Assembly (NCBI GenBank): GCA_001769125.1
Contig: MEOG01000113.1
Location: forward strand, 1 to 56,847
Direction: 5' to 3'
Length of the DNA stretch: 56,847 nt
DNA from: Bacteroidetes bacterium GWF2_35_48
GTDB taxonomy: Bacteria; Bacteroidota; Bacteroidia; Bacteroidales; GWF2-35-48
The stretch's first letter is position 1. Every line of letters starts with the position of its first letter. Of this stretch, positions 8,072 to 16,858 are shown piece after piece. The translations under genes and the position numbers were made by a program. The notes beneath the pieces are model-generated. The model made no database searches. It worked only from the letters and a program-made list of their open reading frames with translations, and was not told the origin of the DNA.

Positions 8072-8521
8072 ATGAAATATATTGCTGTAATCATATTTAT
8101 TATCCTTTATATATCTGCTTTCAGTCAGGATAAAAAAGAACACGTTGATATTCTAGCAAGACTTCAGATTAAAGAAGCGGGCAAAGGAAATATTAAAATC
8201 CGTCAGGATTCTTCAATTATAAGGCTTTTGAACAAATATATGGATTATTGCGATAATGCAAAAGGCGATCCCGGCTACCGAATCAGGATATTTTCAAATT
8301 CCGGCAACAATGCACGCGAACAAGCTAATTCCTGTAAATCAAAATTTGAAACAGCTCATCCCGATCATAGCGCATACCTTCAATATAAATCTCCTGACTT
8401 CGAAGTTGTAATTGGTGATTTCCGAACAAAAAGTGAAGCGCTAAAACTTCTAAAGACAATTCAATCAGAATATCCATCTGCCTTTATAATAAAAACCTTG
8501 ATTGGATTTCCTCAACTTTAA
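8072..8521 (+). CDS. SPOR-domain periplasmic protein
   Basis: Read from the ATG at 8072, the protein has 149 residues and a cleavable signal peptide ending near SAFSQ. The C-terminal half (about 70-149) fits the SPOR fold: strand YRIRIFS, a helix, strand FEVVIGDFRTKSEALKLLKTI, a helix and a final strand. SPOR domains bind denuded peptidoglycan glycan strands, often at division sites. The protein has no other domain, so it may only bind the wall. An in-frame TTG at 8057 lies within the probable -7 promoter element and is unlikely to be used. Confidence 0.8.
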   Translation: MKYIAVIIFIILYISAFSQDKKEHVDILARLQIKEAGKGNIKIRQDSSIIRLLNKYMDYCDNAKGDPGYRIRIFSNSGNNAREQANSCKSKFETAHPDHSAYLQYKSPDFEVVIGDFRTKSEALKLLKTIQSEYPSAFIIKTLIGFPQL

Positions 8522-8537
8522 TTTTTTTTAATTTATT

Positions 8538-9245
8538 ATGCCAGGAACTTTATACCTTATACCAACCACTCTTGGTGGTGACTCTGTAAACCGGATAATC
8601 CCTCCGGAAGTTCAAAATATCTGCATCGGCATACGAATTTTTATTGTTGAAGAAGTAAAAACCGCACGAAGGTTTCTTATCAAATTAAAAATCCCTGTTC
8701 CTATAGATGAATTGACATTTCTTGTTTTCAATGAACATTCGAAAGAAACAAATCTCGATACATTTATTCAGCCGCTGTTACAGGGACAGGATGTCGGACT
8801 TCTATCAGAGGCAGGCGTTCCGGCTGTTGCCGACCCGGGAAATGAAATCGTAAAACTTGCTCACTCAAAAAATATCAAAATAGCTCCGCTCACAGGTCCC
8901 TCCAGTATTCTTCTTGCATTAATGGCTTCTGGACTAAATGGGCAAAACTTTGCCTTTAACGGATATTTGCCTGTTCCAAAACCTGAACGAATAAAAAAAA
9001 TTAAAATTTTTGAACGCAGATCTGAAACAGAAAATCAAACACAAATATTTATCGAAACCCCATACAGAAACAAACATTTAATTGCAGATATCATTGAAAG
9101 TTGTAATCCGAATACATACTTGTGTATTGCTTGCAATTTAACTTTAGAAAATGAATTTATTAAAACCATGACTGTTTCCGAATGGAAAAAAAATATTCCA
9201 GAAATTCATAAAAATCCTGCAATTTTTTTAATTCATAAATTTTAA
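8538..9245 (+). CDS. RsmI-like SAM-dependent methyltransferase
   Basis: This 235-residue protein has the tetrapyrrole-methylase fold shared with 16S rRNA (cytidine-2'-O)-methyltransferase RsmI. It begins PGTLYLIPTTLG, shows the characteristic LLSEAGVPAVADPG turn and TGPSSILLALMASG, and keeps the IFIETPYRNKHL motif. RsmI methylates C1402 of 16S rRNA. This shorter form, without the C-terminal extension of the E. coli enzyme, is the usual Bacteroidota paralogue, so the exact target is uncertain. It follows the SPOR gene by 16 nt and precedes the cupin gene by 4 nt. Confidence 0.82.
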   Translation: MPGTLYLIPTTLGGDSVNRIIPPEVQNICIGIRIFIVEEVKTARRFLIKLKIPVPIDELTFLVFNEHSKETNLDTFIQPLLQGQDVGLLSEAGVPAVADPGNEIVKLAHSKNIKIAPLTGPSSILLALMASGLNGQNFAFNGYLPVPKPERIKKIKIFERRSETENQTQIFIETPYRNKHLIADIIESCNPNTYLCIACNLTLENEFIKTMTVSEWKKNIPEIHKNPAIFLIHKF

Positions 9246-9249
9246 ACCT

Positions 9250-9519
9250 ATGGCAAAAGTTACAATCAAACAACTAAACGATTCAGAAAAAAAAGAAAAA
9301 GGAATTGCCTCCTGGCCCATCTGGGAAAAAGAGATTTCACGCTTTGAATGGTATTATGATTCAAAAGAGTTTTGCCAGATATTAGAAGGCGAAGTTACTG
9401 TCCACACAGACGAAGGAGATTATCACTTCAAAGCAGGAGATTTTGTTATATTTGAAAAAGAATTAAAATGCGTTTGGAATGTTAAGAAACCGGTACGTAA
9501 GCATTATAAATTTGAATAA
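9250..9519 (+). CDS. Small cupin-domain protein
   Basis: This 89-residue single-domain cupin resembles the cupin_3 (DUF861) group: WPIWEKEISRFEWYYDSKEFCQILEGEVTV forms the first half and GDYHFKAGDFVIFEKELKCVWNV the second. The canonical histidine pair of metal-binding cupins is not obvious, so metal binding or catalysis is uncertain. It follows the methyltransferase gene by only 4 nt, suggesting joint transcription, but no functional link is evident. Confidence 0.82.
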   Translation: MAKVTIKQLNDSEKKEKGIASWPIWEKEISRFEWYYDSKEFCQILEGEVTVHTDEGDYHFKAGDFVIFEKELKCVWNVKKPVRKHYKFE

Positions 9520-9635
9520 ATGTCAGTTAAGAAAATACCAATTTCTGCGTTACTCACGACTCTGAGTTTTTTTATTAGCAGTAAATAAGTCTTTAATCTT
9601 TCATGAAACCATAAACAATATTAATCAACATTCTT

Positions 9636-10046
9636 ATGAAAAAAGCAATATTAGTTGCAGTGATTTTAGTTATTATAGGCATACTCTCCTATTTTTTTTA
9701 TACCTCTTACCAAGGCAAGCTTTTGCGTATTGCCGAACTTGAAAAAACGCATTTGAATGAAAACCAGCAGCTAAAAAAAATAAAAGCTGTGAATGATTCA
9801 ATAATGCGCGTAAATTTCTATATGTCGAGATTCAGAGGTCTTACCGATGCAATGTTTTATCGCGATTCGTTAAGAATTCCACTAAAATACAAAGTTGGCG
9901 ATAATGTAATCCTTAAGCGAGATTCTACCAGAGCTATTATCAGCGATATTATTATAGGGGGAAGTCAATATGATTTTTATGTAAAGTACAGAGTCCTTAA
10001 CAAGGATAGAACAGAGGAAGATGTGATTCCGGAATTGGTTTATTAA
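9636..10046 (+). CDS. Membrane-anchored small protein with SH3-like tail, unknown function
   Basis: This 136-residue protein has one N-terminal transmembrane segment (about 4-26), a short coiled-coil region (about 32-60) and a C-terminal beta-rich part (about 85-136). That tail, with YKVGDNVILKRDSTRAIISD and ending DVIPELVY, looks like a small SH3 or KOW-type barrel. I do not recognise a family. It is flanked by gaps on both sides and looks monocistronic. Confidence 0.7.
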   Translation: MKKAILVAVILVIIGILSYFFYTSYQGKLLRIAELEKTHLNENQQLKKIKAVNDSIMRVNFYMSRFRGLTDAMFYRDSLRIPLKYKVGDNVILKRDSTRAIISDIIIGGSQYDFYVKYRVLNKDRTEEDVIPELVY

Positions 10047-10258
10047 ATGCGTTAAAAAATATTTGTAAAAAATAGATGCACGGATTTTTGATGTATCCTT
10101 TATTTTATCGTGCACTTGTTTTACTGAAAAATATCAGAATCACTTAGTGTTAAATTTGTTTTGTGATTTTCAGCAGACCCTAATTATGCTCCCCGATTTG
10201 TAAGGGCAGGCTGTGAAATCACATTGCTAATTCTGAACGCTGCTATCAAACAATGAAT

Positions 10259-10897
10259 TTACCAACCAGATTTCTTTCCCCCTTTATGTCCAAATTCCTT
10301 TGTTAAGGTAAATCCTAAAATAAGAACATTATTAAAACCAACAATTGTATAGACTCTGATGCTATTAGGAGTTTTCTTCTTTCCGAAAAACCCTAGCCAT
10401 CTGAAACCTGCCTCTGCATATATCCCCATTGTTTTCTTTGAAGTTTCAGATTGCTGTGTGTAGTAATTAACTCTATTAAAAGTAAGAGGGCTATAACCAA
10501 ATCCCAAACCAGCAAAACCTCCGATTTTCATTGTTGAAGTTTTAGTAGCCATCAAACCATAATTAAAATTTGCATTAATACCTATATCATAATAAAATAT
10601 ATCTGATACAGCTACTGTTGTCCCACCAACATTATAAGTTGTGCCAGGAATTAATAGTGTAATAGGAACATTTGCAGAAATCGTTGCATCACTGGAAAAT
10701 TTGTATACATTCAGTCTGGGAGACCAGGCAAAAGCAGGGTATAAGGGCGCTCCACCGGATGTAGGGATCTGAGGAAATGTCAGACTAATTCCCAGTCCAT
10801 GATTAAATTCTATGGGAGATTTCTTTTGCCCCCATTGTGCCTGAGCAAATGAAAAACTAATAAAAAGAAGGGCTACAGTAATAATGTTGCTTTTCAT
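10259..10897 (-). CDS. Outer-membrane beta-barrel-like secreted protein
   Basis: This 212-residue protein has a clear signal peptide (cleavage near FAQAQ, residue 20). Its body alternates glycine and aromatic residues in amphipathic strands, typical of a small outer-membrane barrel: GLGISLTF, KIGGFAGLGFGYS, MGIYAEAGFRWLGFFG. The C-terminus ends in a basic glycine-rich tail rather than an aromatic residue. No family name can be given. The gene stands alone between two convergent or spaced neighbours. Confidence 0.7.
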   Translation of the reverse strand: MKSNIITVALLFISFSFAQAQWGQKKSPIEFNHGLGISLTFPQIPTSGGAPLYPAFAWSPRLNVYKFSSDATISANVPITLLIPGTTYNVGGTTVAVSDIFYYDIGINANFNYGLMATKTSTMKIGGFAGLGFGYSPLTFNRVNYYTQQSETSKKTMGIYAEAGFRWLGFFGKKKTPNSIRVYTIVGFNNVLILGFTLTKEFGHKGGKKSGW

Positions 10898-10962
10898 AAT
10901 ACCGATAATATAGATTTGATAAATTCAACTTCTTTATTTTATAATTCCTTTTTTAACTCTAT

Positions 10963-12276
10963 TTATAAATAGTCAAGGGATTTTTCCAATCTGATGCCTC
11001 TTGAGCCTTTTATGAGTATGAAAGAATTTTTTATTGGATTAAGCTTTGTAAAAATAATGAATTTTTCAATATTTTCAAAAATTTGCACCTCTTTAGTAGA
11101 CACAATTTTATAAAATTCGTTGCCTATAAAAATACAGTTTTCAAAACCTGCTTTATTAACAATAGAAATTATGAGAAGATGCTCTTCTTTGCTGTAGTCT
11201 CCCAGTTCAAGCATATCTCCAAGAATCAGCACTTTATTTTTCTTATTAATAGATGCAAAATTTTCAATGGAAGCCTTCATACTGGTTGGATTGGCATTGT
11301 AAGCATCCATTATTATTTCGTTATGTTTTGTGATAATATATTGAGAACGATTATTGGAAGGCTGGTAATTCAAAACAGCATCCTGAATATCTTTGACAGG
11401 TACATTGAAATAATATCCCATACATGCAGCCGCAAGGATATTTTCTGTATTATATGCACCAATCAAATTACTTTTTAATTGCACTTCTTCAAAGATTTCC
11501 TGCATATCTTCTTTCTTTAAAAAGAAAACCTGTATTTCAAGAAAAGGTTCTGCACTTAAATTTTTCAAAACACAAATATTTTCTGTGCCATTACCGTATC
11601 CTGTATACTCGTAAGATTCCAATAAATTTGTAAGGATAGTATTATCTGCATTTGCAAAAATTTTTCCTTTCGTATTTATCAAAAAATCATAGAGCTCTTT
11701 TTTTGTATGAACAACTCCCTCAAATGAGCCAAAACCCTCAAGATGCGCTTTTCCTATATTTGTAATTAAGCCATGAGTTGGAAGCGCAATATCGCACAAA
11801 AACTTAATTTCTCCCGAATGGTTTGCGCCCATTTCAATGATTACAAGCTCGGTATCGTTTTGAATTTTCAAAAGAGTAAGAGGAACCCCAATATGATTAT
11901 TCAAATTTCCCTGTGTGCAAACAACTCTGTATTTTTTTGACAGCACAGCATTTGAAAGCTCTTTCGTTGTTGTTTTTCCATTTGTTCCTGTTATTCCTAT
12001 AACTGGGATATTGAATTGCTGCCTGTGATAACGGCTTAAATCCTGCAATGATTTCAAAACATTCTCAACCAAAATTGTTTTGGAAGAAGATTGATATTTT
12101 TTATCGTCAATAATACTGTATGCAGCACCTTTATACAGCGCCTCCTCTGCAAAAGTATTGCCATCAAAATTTTCTCCCTTTAACGCAAAAAACAGAGAGC
12201 CTACTGGAATGTTTCTACTATCTGTTGTAATTACAGGGTTTTGGATGAATATTTCGTAAAGTTTTTTTGTGTCCAT
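10963..12276 (-). CDS. murF: UDP-MurNAc-tripeptide--D-Ala-D-Ala ligase MurF
   Basis: This 437-residue Mur ligase has the three expected parts: an N-terminal UDP-binding domain (DSRNIPVGSLFFALKGENFDG), a central ATPase domain with GITGTNGKTTTK (about 94-105) and IIEMGANHSGEI, and a C-terminal domain with ILGDMLELGDYS. The EMGANH and DMLELG motifs identify MurF rather than MurC, D or E. It adds D-Ala-D-Ala to the cytoplasmic peptidoglycan precursor. It lies 11 nt after a MORN-repeat gene and not in a dcw cluster, which is common in Bacteroidota. Confidence 0.93.
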   Translation of the reverse strand: MDTKKLYEIFIQNPVITTDSRNIPVGSLFFALKGENFDGNTFAEEALYKGAAYSIIDDKKYQSSSKTILVENVLKSLQDLSRYHRQQFNIPVIGITGTNGKTTTKELSNAVLSKKYRVVCTQGNLNNHIGVPLTLLKIQNDTELVIIEMGANHSGEIKFLCDIALPTHGLITNIGKAHLEGFGSFEGVVHTKKELYDFLINTKGKIFANADNTILTNLLESYEYTGYGNGTENICVLKNLSAEPFLEIQVFFLKKEDMQEIFEEVQLKSNLIGAYNTENILAAACMGYYFNVPVKDIQDAVLNYQPSNNRSQYIITKHNEIIMDAYNANPTSMKASIENFASINKKNKVLILGDMLELGDYSKEEHLLIISIVNKAGFENCIFIGNEFYKIVSTKEVQIFENIEKFIIFTKLNPIKNSFILIKGSRGIRLEKSLDYL

Positions 12277-12287
12277 AATTTTAATAA

Positions 12288-12620
12288 TTATTTAAACCGT
12301 TCATTCCCGTTTTTATACCAAATTTTACTTACACCCTGAATCTTTCCCTCACAATAAACGGTCTCTCTTTTTTTTGCTCCATTTTCATAATACCATGTCC
12401 AGACGCCATCTCTTTTCCCATTCTTAAAAGCCCCTTCCATACCTTTTTGCCCGTTAGGATAGTTTTCAAAACAAGAACCAGAATAAAGAGATTCATTAAA
12501 ATAATAAATACCTTTTTCTCTTTCTGTTAGTCTTTTGTACTCAACTTCATTTTTCTGAGCAGATAAACTATTAAAAGTAAAAACTATCATTAACGATAAA
12601 TAGAGCATTCTTTTAAGCAT
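12288..12620 (-). CDS. MORN/YwqK-type repeat protein, secreted
   Basis: This 110-residue protein has a signal peptide (cleavage near SLSAQ) and about three MORN-like repeats of the YwqK family: YPNGQKGMEGAFKNGKRDG, WYYENGAKKRETVY and WYKNGNERF. Such repeats are abundant in Bacteroidota; a role as an antitoxin of nuclease toxins is known only for some Bacillus relatives and should not be assumed here. It precedes murF by 11 nt on the same strand, so the two may share a transcript. Confidence 0.8.
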   Translation of the reverse strand: MLKRMLYLSLMIVFTFNSLSAQKNEVEYKRLTEREKGIYYFNESLYSGSCFENYPNGQKGMEGAFKNGKRDGVWTWYYENGAKKRETVYCEGKIQGVSKIWYKNGNERFK

Positions 12621-13023
12621 AATCTTATTGAATATTATTCGAAAATATGTTGATATGAACGGTATGTAATATTGTGGCCGAGCTTAAATTAGTTTTAAAT
12701 AAATAATCAGATAAATTATTAACAAAATCTGTTTGTATTTATATAGTGCCAGCAAGAAAACTCATGTTTTTTGCTCACAATGTATGTGCCTGATAAGACA
12801 CAGCCTTTTCATTCATAAGAAAATTTAAATTGACATTAGCAAATATATAAACTTAAAAAGCATTAATCTATAAATGTTTAAAAACAATTTCATGAACACA
12901 TTATAAAAATTAGAATGCAAATATTGTTCAAAAGTAATCCAACAATCGGACAAGAGATAAAAAAAAATGTAATAACAAACATAACTATTTTTTTAATAAT
13001 CTGTATCTTTACATTTTAAATTT
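12621..13023. other. Intergenic region with no supported feature
   Basis: This 403-bp AT-rich gap separates two divergent genes. I found no reading frame, RNA gene or strong hairpin. The nearest promoter-like octamer, TATCTTTA at 13004-13011, misses the last base of the consensus and lacks a -33 partner. Confidence 0.5.
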
Positions 13024-14520
13024 ATGAAACCAAGAATAATTTTTGTCCTTTTTGCTGTTTTGCTGCTGATGACTTCATCGTGCAAAACCCTTGACATTAA
13101 TAAATTCTACACACAAGAGAATAGAAATGTTATTCCCAATATAGAAACAAAGCTTGAATACACTCTTGAAAATTTATTCTACCTGAATGCCTTTGCAAAC
13201 CTGAAATTATTTTACAAAAGAGCAAAACAGGATTTAATATCAGATGCGCAGCTTATTTATTACAATGAACTTAATAAATTTCATGAACGTTCAGGAGCGC
13301 CCTCCGGGCAACTTCAGGTAAAAGTAAAAAGCATAAATCTTGTTTCATCAGCAGTTTGGGCTACAGTTGTATCCGGAATAACTTTTTGCACAGTAAATCT
13401 TTTCGGATTTCCTCTTTTAGGCTATAAATGCACTGCAAATATTGAAATGCTGGTATTAGATCAGAAACAAACCCTAATAGGTACTTACCCCGGAACAGGC
13501 TCTGGCAAAAGCTTTGCAGGTTTGTATTTCAGTTATAATCCTACAGATGCTCAAAAAAAAGTGCATTTAGAATCCTTTAAAAATGCTTTAACAGATGCAT
13601 TAGCTCGTATCGAAGCAGACAAAATACAAATATCTGAAAAATTAAAATCTACAGGGAAAATACCCGACGTAATAAAACCATCAAATACTATAACACAAGA
13701 CAATAATTTTGCCCGGATTTGTGATGTAGACAGTCTTCCTGAAACAATTAATCCCAAAAATATAAACCGTTTTGCTTTAATTTTTGGAAACGAAGACTAT
13801 AAAAAATATCAGGACGATTTGAGCAGCGAATCTAATGTTGATTTTGCACGCCACGATGCTTTGACTTTTGCAGAATATTGCCATGTATTGCTGGGTGTAC
13901 CCGATGAAAACATTGTTATTGTAACAGACGCCATAAGCACACAAATGAAACGTGAAATTGAAAAAATATCAAAACTTGCAAAATATGCAAATGGGGAAGC
14001 CGAAATTATTTTTTATTATGCAGGTCATGGTTACCCCGATGAAACAAGCAAAGAGCCCTATTTGATTCCCTGCGATATTTCAGCATCTCAAATTAAAGAT
14101 GGAATTAATTTAAACTGGCTGTATAAAAAATTAACTGAAAACAATATAAAAAAAGCGAGTGTTTTTCTAGATGCTTGTTTTACCGGTGGAGCCAGAAATA
14201 AAGGGCTTATAAGTACAAGAGGGGTCAAAATTATTCCAAAACAAGCTGAAATACCGGAGAATCTTATTGTAATGGCTGCCTCTGGAAACGATCAAGCTGC
14301 TTACCCATTCAATGAAAAACAACATGGTCTTTTCACGTACTTTCTTCTTAAAAAAATTTTGGAATCAAAAGGAAAAATTTCTTATAAAGAATTGTTTGAA
14401 TCTGTTTACAGCAATGTGGGAAAAAATGCTGTCAGAAAATTTAATTCTGATCAGGAACCAACCCTAATATTTGGAAAAACAGCAGAAGCATTTATCGAAA
14501 ATTTAAAACTTGTTGATTAA
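13024..14520 (+). CDS. Caspase-family (peptidase C14) lipoprotein
   Basis: This 498-residue protein begins with a lipoprotein signal (lipobox SSC near residue 20), so it is exported and membrane-anchored. Residues about 25-200 form an unrecognised domain with a hydrophobic stretch around 112-140. Residues about 245-490 form a caspase-like p20 domain: NRFALIFGNEDY opens it, the catalytic histidine is H335 in YYAGHG, and the catalytic cysteine is C385 in FLDACFTGG. Family members cleave after basic or acidic residues depending on subgroup; the specificity here is unknown. An extracytoplasmic location is unusual for a regulatory protease. The gene has no operon partner. Confidence 0.88.
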   Translation: MKPRIIFVLFAVLLLMTSSCKTLDINKFYTQENRNVIPNIETKLEYTLENLFYLNAFANLKLFYKRAKQDLISDAQLIYYNELNKFHERSGAPSGQLQVKVKSINLVSSAVWATVVSGITFCTVNLFGFPLLGYKCTANIEMLVLDQKQTLIGTYPGTGSGKSFAGLYFSYNPTDAQKKVHLESFKNALTDALARIEADKIQISEKLKSTGKIPDVIKPSNTITQDNNFARICDVDSLPETINPKNINRFALIFGNEDYKKYQDDLSSESNVDFARHDALTFAEYCHVLLGVPDENIVIVTDAISTQMKREIEKISKLAKYANGEAEIIFYYAGHGYPDETSKEPYLIPCDISASQIKDGINLNWLYKKLTENNIKKASVFLDACFTGGARNKGLISTRGVKIIPKQAEIPENLIVMAASGNDQAAYPFNEKQHGLFTYFLLKKILESKGKISYKELFESVYSNVGKNAVRKFNSDQEPTLIFGKTAEAFIENLKLVD

Positions 14521-14601
14521 AATTTTCATCTATCCATTGTTGTTTTCAGGATTTTTTCTAAGCATTACAAATTTATAATTTTGGTCGGTAAGATTCTTTT
14601 C

Positions 14602-15315
14602 CTAAAAATTAAGATAAAATTCCTCAGTCAATTTTTTGTACTCATCTGAATACTCATGGCGCTCATTTAATTCGATTGTTAAATTATTTTCAGATACTTC
14701 TATCCTATTAAATGAAAACTCCATTAAAAAGCGAGATGCAGGTTTCCACGGACAAGGATAAACCATAGTTTTACGATTTAAAAATAAAGATGCATTCTGC
14801 GCTGTTTTAATAAAAAGCTCCCCTTCCTGAACAGGAAGAATTATTGAAAATTTTCCATTCGTATCAAGCAATTTTATTACTCCTTCTATCAACTCAGGAA
14901 AAGGAAGCAAATCGTTATGACAACTTAAATTTTTCTCAGCTTTTGCAGACTTCAGAAAATTTATAAAAAATGGCGGATTTGAAATAATATGATCGTATTT
15001 TTTTTCAGACATGGATGCGAATTCCTGAAAAAAGGCATGAATTATTTTTATTTGTTCCGACCATGGACAATTTGCTGCATTTTCGACAGCCTGAAAATAC
15101 GAAGGCGCATCTATTTCCACCGCATCAATAAAGGCATTACATCGCTGGGCAGCCATAACAGCAATCAGTCCGCTTCCTGTTCCTATATCTAGAACAGAAG
15201 TACTTTTTGAAAAATCGGTCCATGCTCCAAGAAGTACGCCATCTGTGCCTACTTTCATAGCACTTTTGCCATGATGAATGACAAATTGCTTAAATCTGAA
15301 AAATGAATTTCCCAT
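14602..15315 (-). CDS. TrmN6-like tRNA1(Val) adenine-N6 methyltransferase
   Basis: Starting at the ATG at 15315 (MGNSFFRFKQF), the protein has 237 residues. It shows a class I SAM-binding motif VLDIGTGSGLIAVMAAQR, the acidic EID loop and the N6-adenine methylase signature ISNPPFF. The opening FRFKQFVIHH and KVGTDGVLLGAW are typical of YfiC/TrmN6, which methylates A37 of tRNA1(Val). An ATG seven codons upstream would overlap the preceding gene. It follows the TIGR02757 gene with a single-base gap, so they are probably co-transcribed. Confidence 0.87.
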   Translation of the reverse strand: MGNSFFRFKQFVIHHGKSAMKVGTDGVLLGAWTDFSKSTSVLDIGTGSGLIAVMAAQRCNAFIDAVEIDAPSYFQAVENAANCPWSEQIKIIHAFFQEFASMSEKKYDHIISNPPFFINFLKSAKAEKNLSCHNDLLPFPELIEGVIKLLDTNGKFSIILPVQEGELFIKTAQNASLFLNRKTMVYPCPWKPASRFLMEFSFNRIEVSENNLTIELNERHEYSDEYKKLTEEFYLNF

Positions 15316-15316
15316 A

Positions 15317-16096
15317 TCAGAATTTTTCAAAAACACCTAAGCCGAATAAGGCATAATCATATTTTACAGGATCGTTTGCATCAAATTTTCTTAATACATG
15401 CATCAGCTCGTGAACCGCTTTCAAATCGTTTTGCTCCCTTGTCAGCAAGCCTAATTTTCGTGCAACATTTCCAGAATGCAAATCAAGAGGAATCAAGAGC
15501 TGTGAAGCCCGAATGCCACTCCACAAGCCAAAATCAACCCCTGCCTTGTCTTTCCTTACCATCCATCTTAAAAACAAATTCAACCTTTTTGCTGCCGATT
15601 TTTTAGCTATATCAGAAATATGTTTCTCGCTTCTCTTTTGATGCGGAACACAGAAAAAAACGTTCCTGAAATAAATCAATGCATCCTCAATCGTATCTTT
15701 TTTATTGCACATCTTTTCAAATACAGCTTGTAAACCACCCTCTTTTAGATAAATATTTTTTAGCGACCGGATAAAAAATTTACAATCCTCCCCATTAAAA
15801 GTACGATACTTAAAATCAGAAAACATGTCAATTTCTTTTGCCGATGAATTTACAATAAAATCTTGTGGAGAAAAATCCATACGTTCCATTAACCTGTGAG
15901 CAGATTGAATAATTGCCTTTCGGTTTCCCCAGGCTAAAGCAGAGGCAAAGAAAGCAGAGGTTTCAATATCTTCTTTTTTTGTAAATAAATGTGGTATCTG
16001 CACAGGGTCTGAGTCAATAAAATCTGAGCAGTTATATTGCACTGCCTTTTCCTCCAGAAAATTAAAGATTTCGTATGTTTCTAATTTATTTTGCAT
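15317..16096 (-). CDS. TIGR02757 (DUF2400) family protein
   Basis: Starting at MQNKLETYEIF (16096), the protein has 259 residues. It matches the TIGR02757/DUF2400 family: DPVQIPHLFTKKEDIE, FFASALAWGNRK, RTFNGEDCKFF, LRWMVRKDKAGVDFGLW and PLDLHSGNVARKLGL. The helical pattern recalls HhH-GPD DNA glycosylases, but the biological role of the family is not established. The first 15 codons of the longer frame are hydrophobic and not family-like, so the internal start is preferred. It is the first gene of a pair with the tRNA methyltransferase. Confidence 0.85.
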   Translation of the reverse strand: MQNKLETYEIFNFLEEKAVQYNCSDFIDSDPVQIPHLFTKKEDIETSAFFASALAWGNRKAIIQSAHRLMERMDFSPQDFIVNSSAKEIDMFSDFKYRTFNGEDCKFFIRSLKNIYLKEGGLQAVFEKMCNKKDTIEDALIYFRNVFFCVPHQKRSEKHISDIAKKSAAKRLNLFLRWMVRKDKAGVDFGLWSGIRASQLLIPLDLHSGNVARKLGLLTREQNDLKAVHELMHVLRKFDANDPVKYDYALFGLGVFEKF

Positions 16097-16124
16097 GATA
16101 AAGACACGAAAGATGAAAAAAATT

Positions 16125-16154
16125 TTTGATAATTCTCTCAATATTTTAAATTTG
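16125..16154 (+). promoter_or_regulatory. Bacteroidota-type promoter for the LysE gene
   Basis: TTTG (16125-16128) and TAAATTTG (16147-16154) are 18 nt apart. Transcription would start near 16161, after the first in-frame ATG at 16156, which rules that start out if the promoter is real. An AGAGGG Shine-Dalgarno-like site at 16191-16196 points to the ATG at 16207. Confidence 0.6.
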
Positions 16155-16206
16155 TATGTTTGCCCAAATGAATTTCTATAAATTTATTCAAGAGGGTTCT
16201 GATTTT

Positions 16207-16857
16207 ATGGTGCAGGAACTACTTATATATTTAAAATATCTTGTTAACGGAATGGTCGTGGGATTTTCTGCATCTATCCCTTTAGGTCCGATTGGCGTAC
16301 TTTGTATTCAGAAAACCATTAACAAAGGCAGAATTTCAGGTTTCATGTCTGGAATGGGTGCTGCTACAGCAGATACGATTTATGCTATTATTGCAGGATT
16401 CGGGCTTTCTTTCATCGCGAACTTCATTGTAAGTCAGCAATTGATTCTTCGAATAATTGGCGCAGCAATTCTTTTTTATCTCGGCATTCGTATTTTTCGC
16501 ACCAACCCTGCTATTCAGCTAAGAAGAGAAGGAAAAAAAAGCAAAAATATTCTGGCAGATTATTTTTCTATTCTGTTTTTAACCTTGTCTAATCCTTTAA
16601 CAATATTTTTGTTTGGAGCAGTGTTTGCAGGATTTGGAATTATTGAAGACAATGCAGATTTCAAATCAGTTCTGCTGCTTGTGTGCGGTGTATTTATCGG
16701 CGCTTTGACATGGTGGACGCTTCTTACCGGAGTTGTGAATCTTTTCCGCAGCAAATTCCGCCTGAAAAGAATTTGGTGGATAAATAAAATAACCGGGGTT
16801 TTGATTATGGTTTTTTCAATTGCTGCTCTCGTTAGTGTGTTCTTTTTAAAAGCATAA
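16207..16857 (+). CDS. LysE-family amino acid exporter
   Basis: From the ATG at 16207 the protein has 216 residues and about six transmembrane segments. It shows the LysE/RhtB pattern: ASIPLGPIGVLCIQKTINKG in the first helix pair, GMGAATADTIYAI, a cytoplasmic basic loop (about 105-125) and LTLSNPLTIFLFGAVFAGFG. It likely exports an amino acid or related metabolite. The start was chosen because the protein then begins right at the first helix, an AGAGGG site lies 10 nt upstream, and a promoter maps just before. The stop codon lies 1 nt from the end of the opposing methyltransferase gene. Confidence 0.85.
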   Translation: MVQELLIYLKYLVNGMVVGFSASIPLGPIGVLCIQKTINKGRISGFMSGMGAATADTIYAIIAGFGLSFIANFIVSQQLILRIIGAAILFYLGIRIFRTNPAIQLRREGKKSKNILADYFSILFLTLSNPLTIFLFGAVFAGFGIIEDNADFKSVLLLVCGVFIGALTWWTLLTGVVNLFRSKFRLKRIWWINKITGVLIMVFSIAALVSVFFLKA

Positions 16858-16858
16858 A

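Noticed and set aside
9552-9573. Short ACTCA/TGAGT hairpin with T-run after the cupin gene
   Set aside because: The stem is only 5 bp. The adjoining CTGCGTTACTC matches the complement of 853-863, so it may be a repeat fragment, but not a convincing terminator.
10077-10114. Inverted repeat TGCACG/CGTGCA
   Set aside because: Six base pairs around a 26-nt loop, with no T-run; too weak to call.
10212-10223. TGTGA/TCACA palindrome as a Crp-type site
   Set aside because: The half-sites are only 2 bp apart rather than the usual 6, and the site is not upstream of a gene start.
13004-13011. TATCTTTA as the caspase gene promoter
   Set aside because: Last consensus base is wrong and no TTG lies at the -33 distance.
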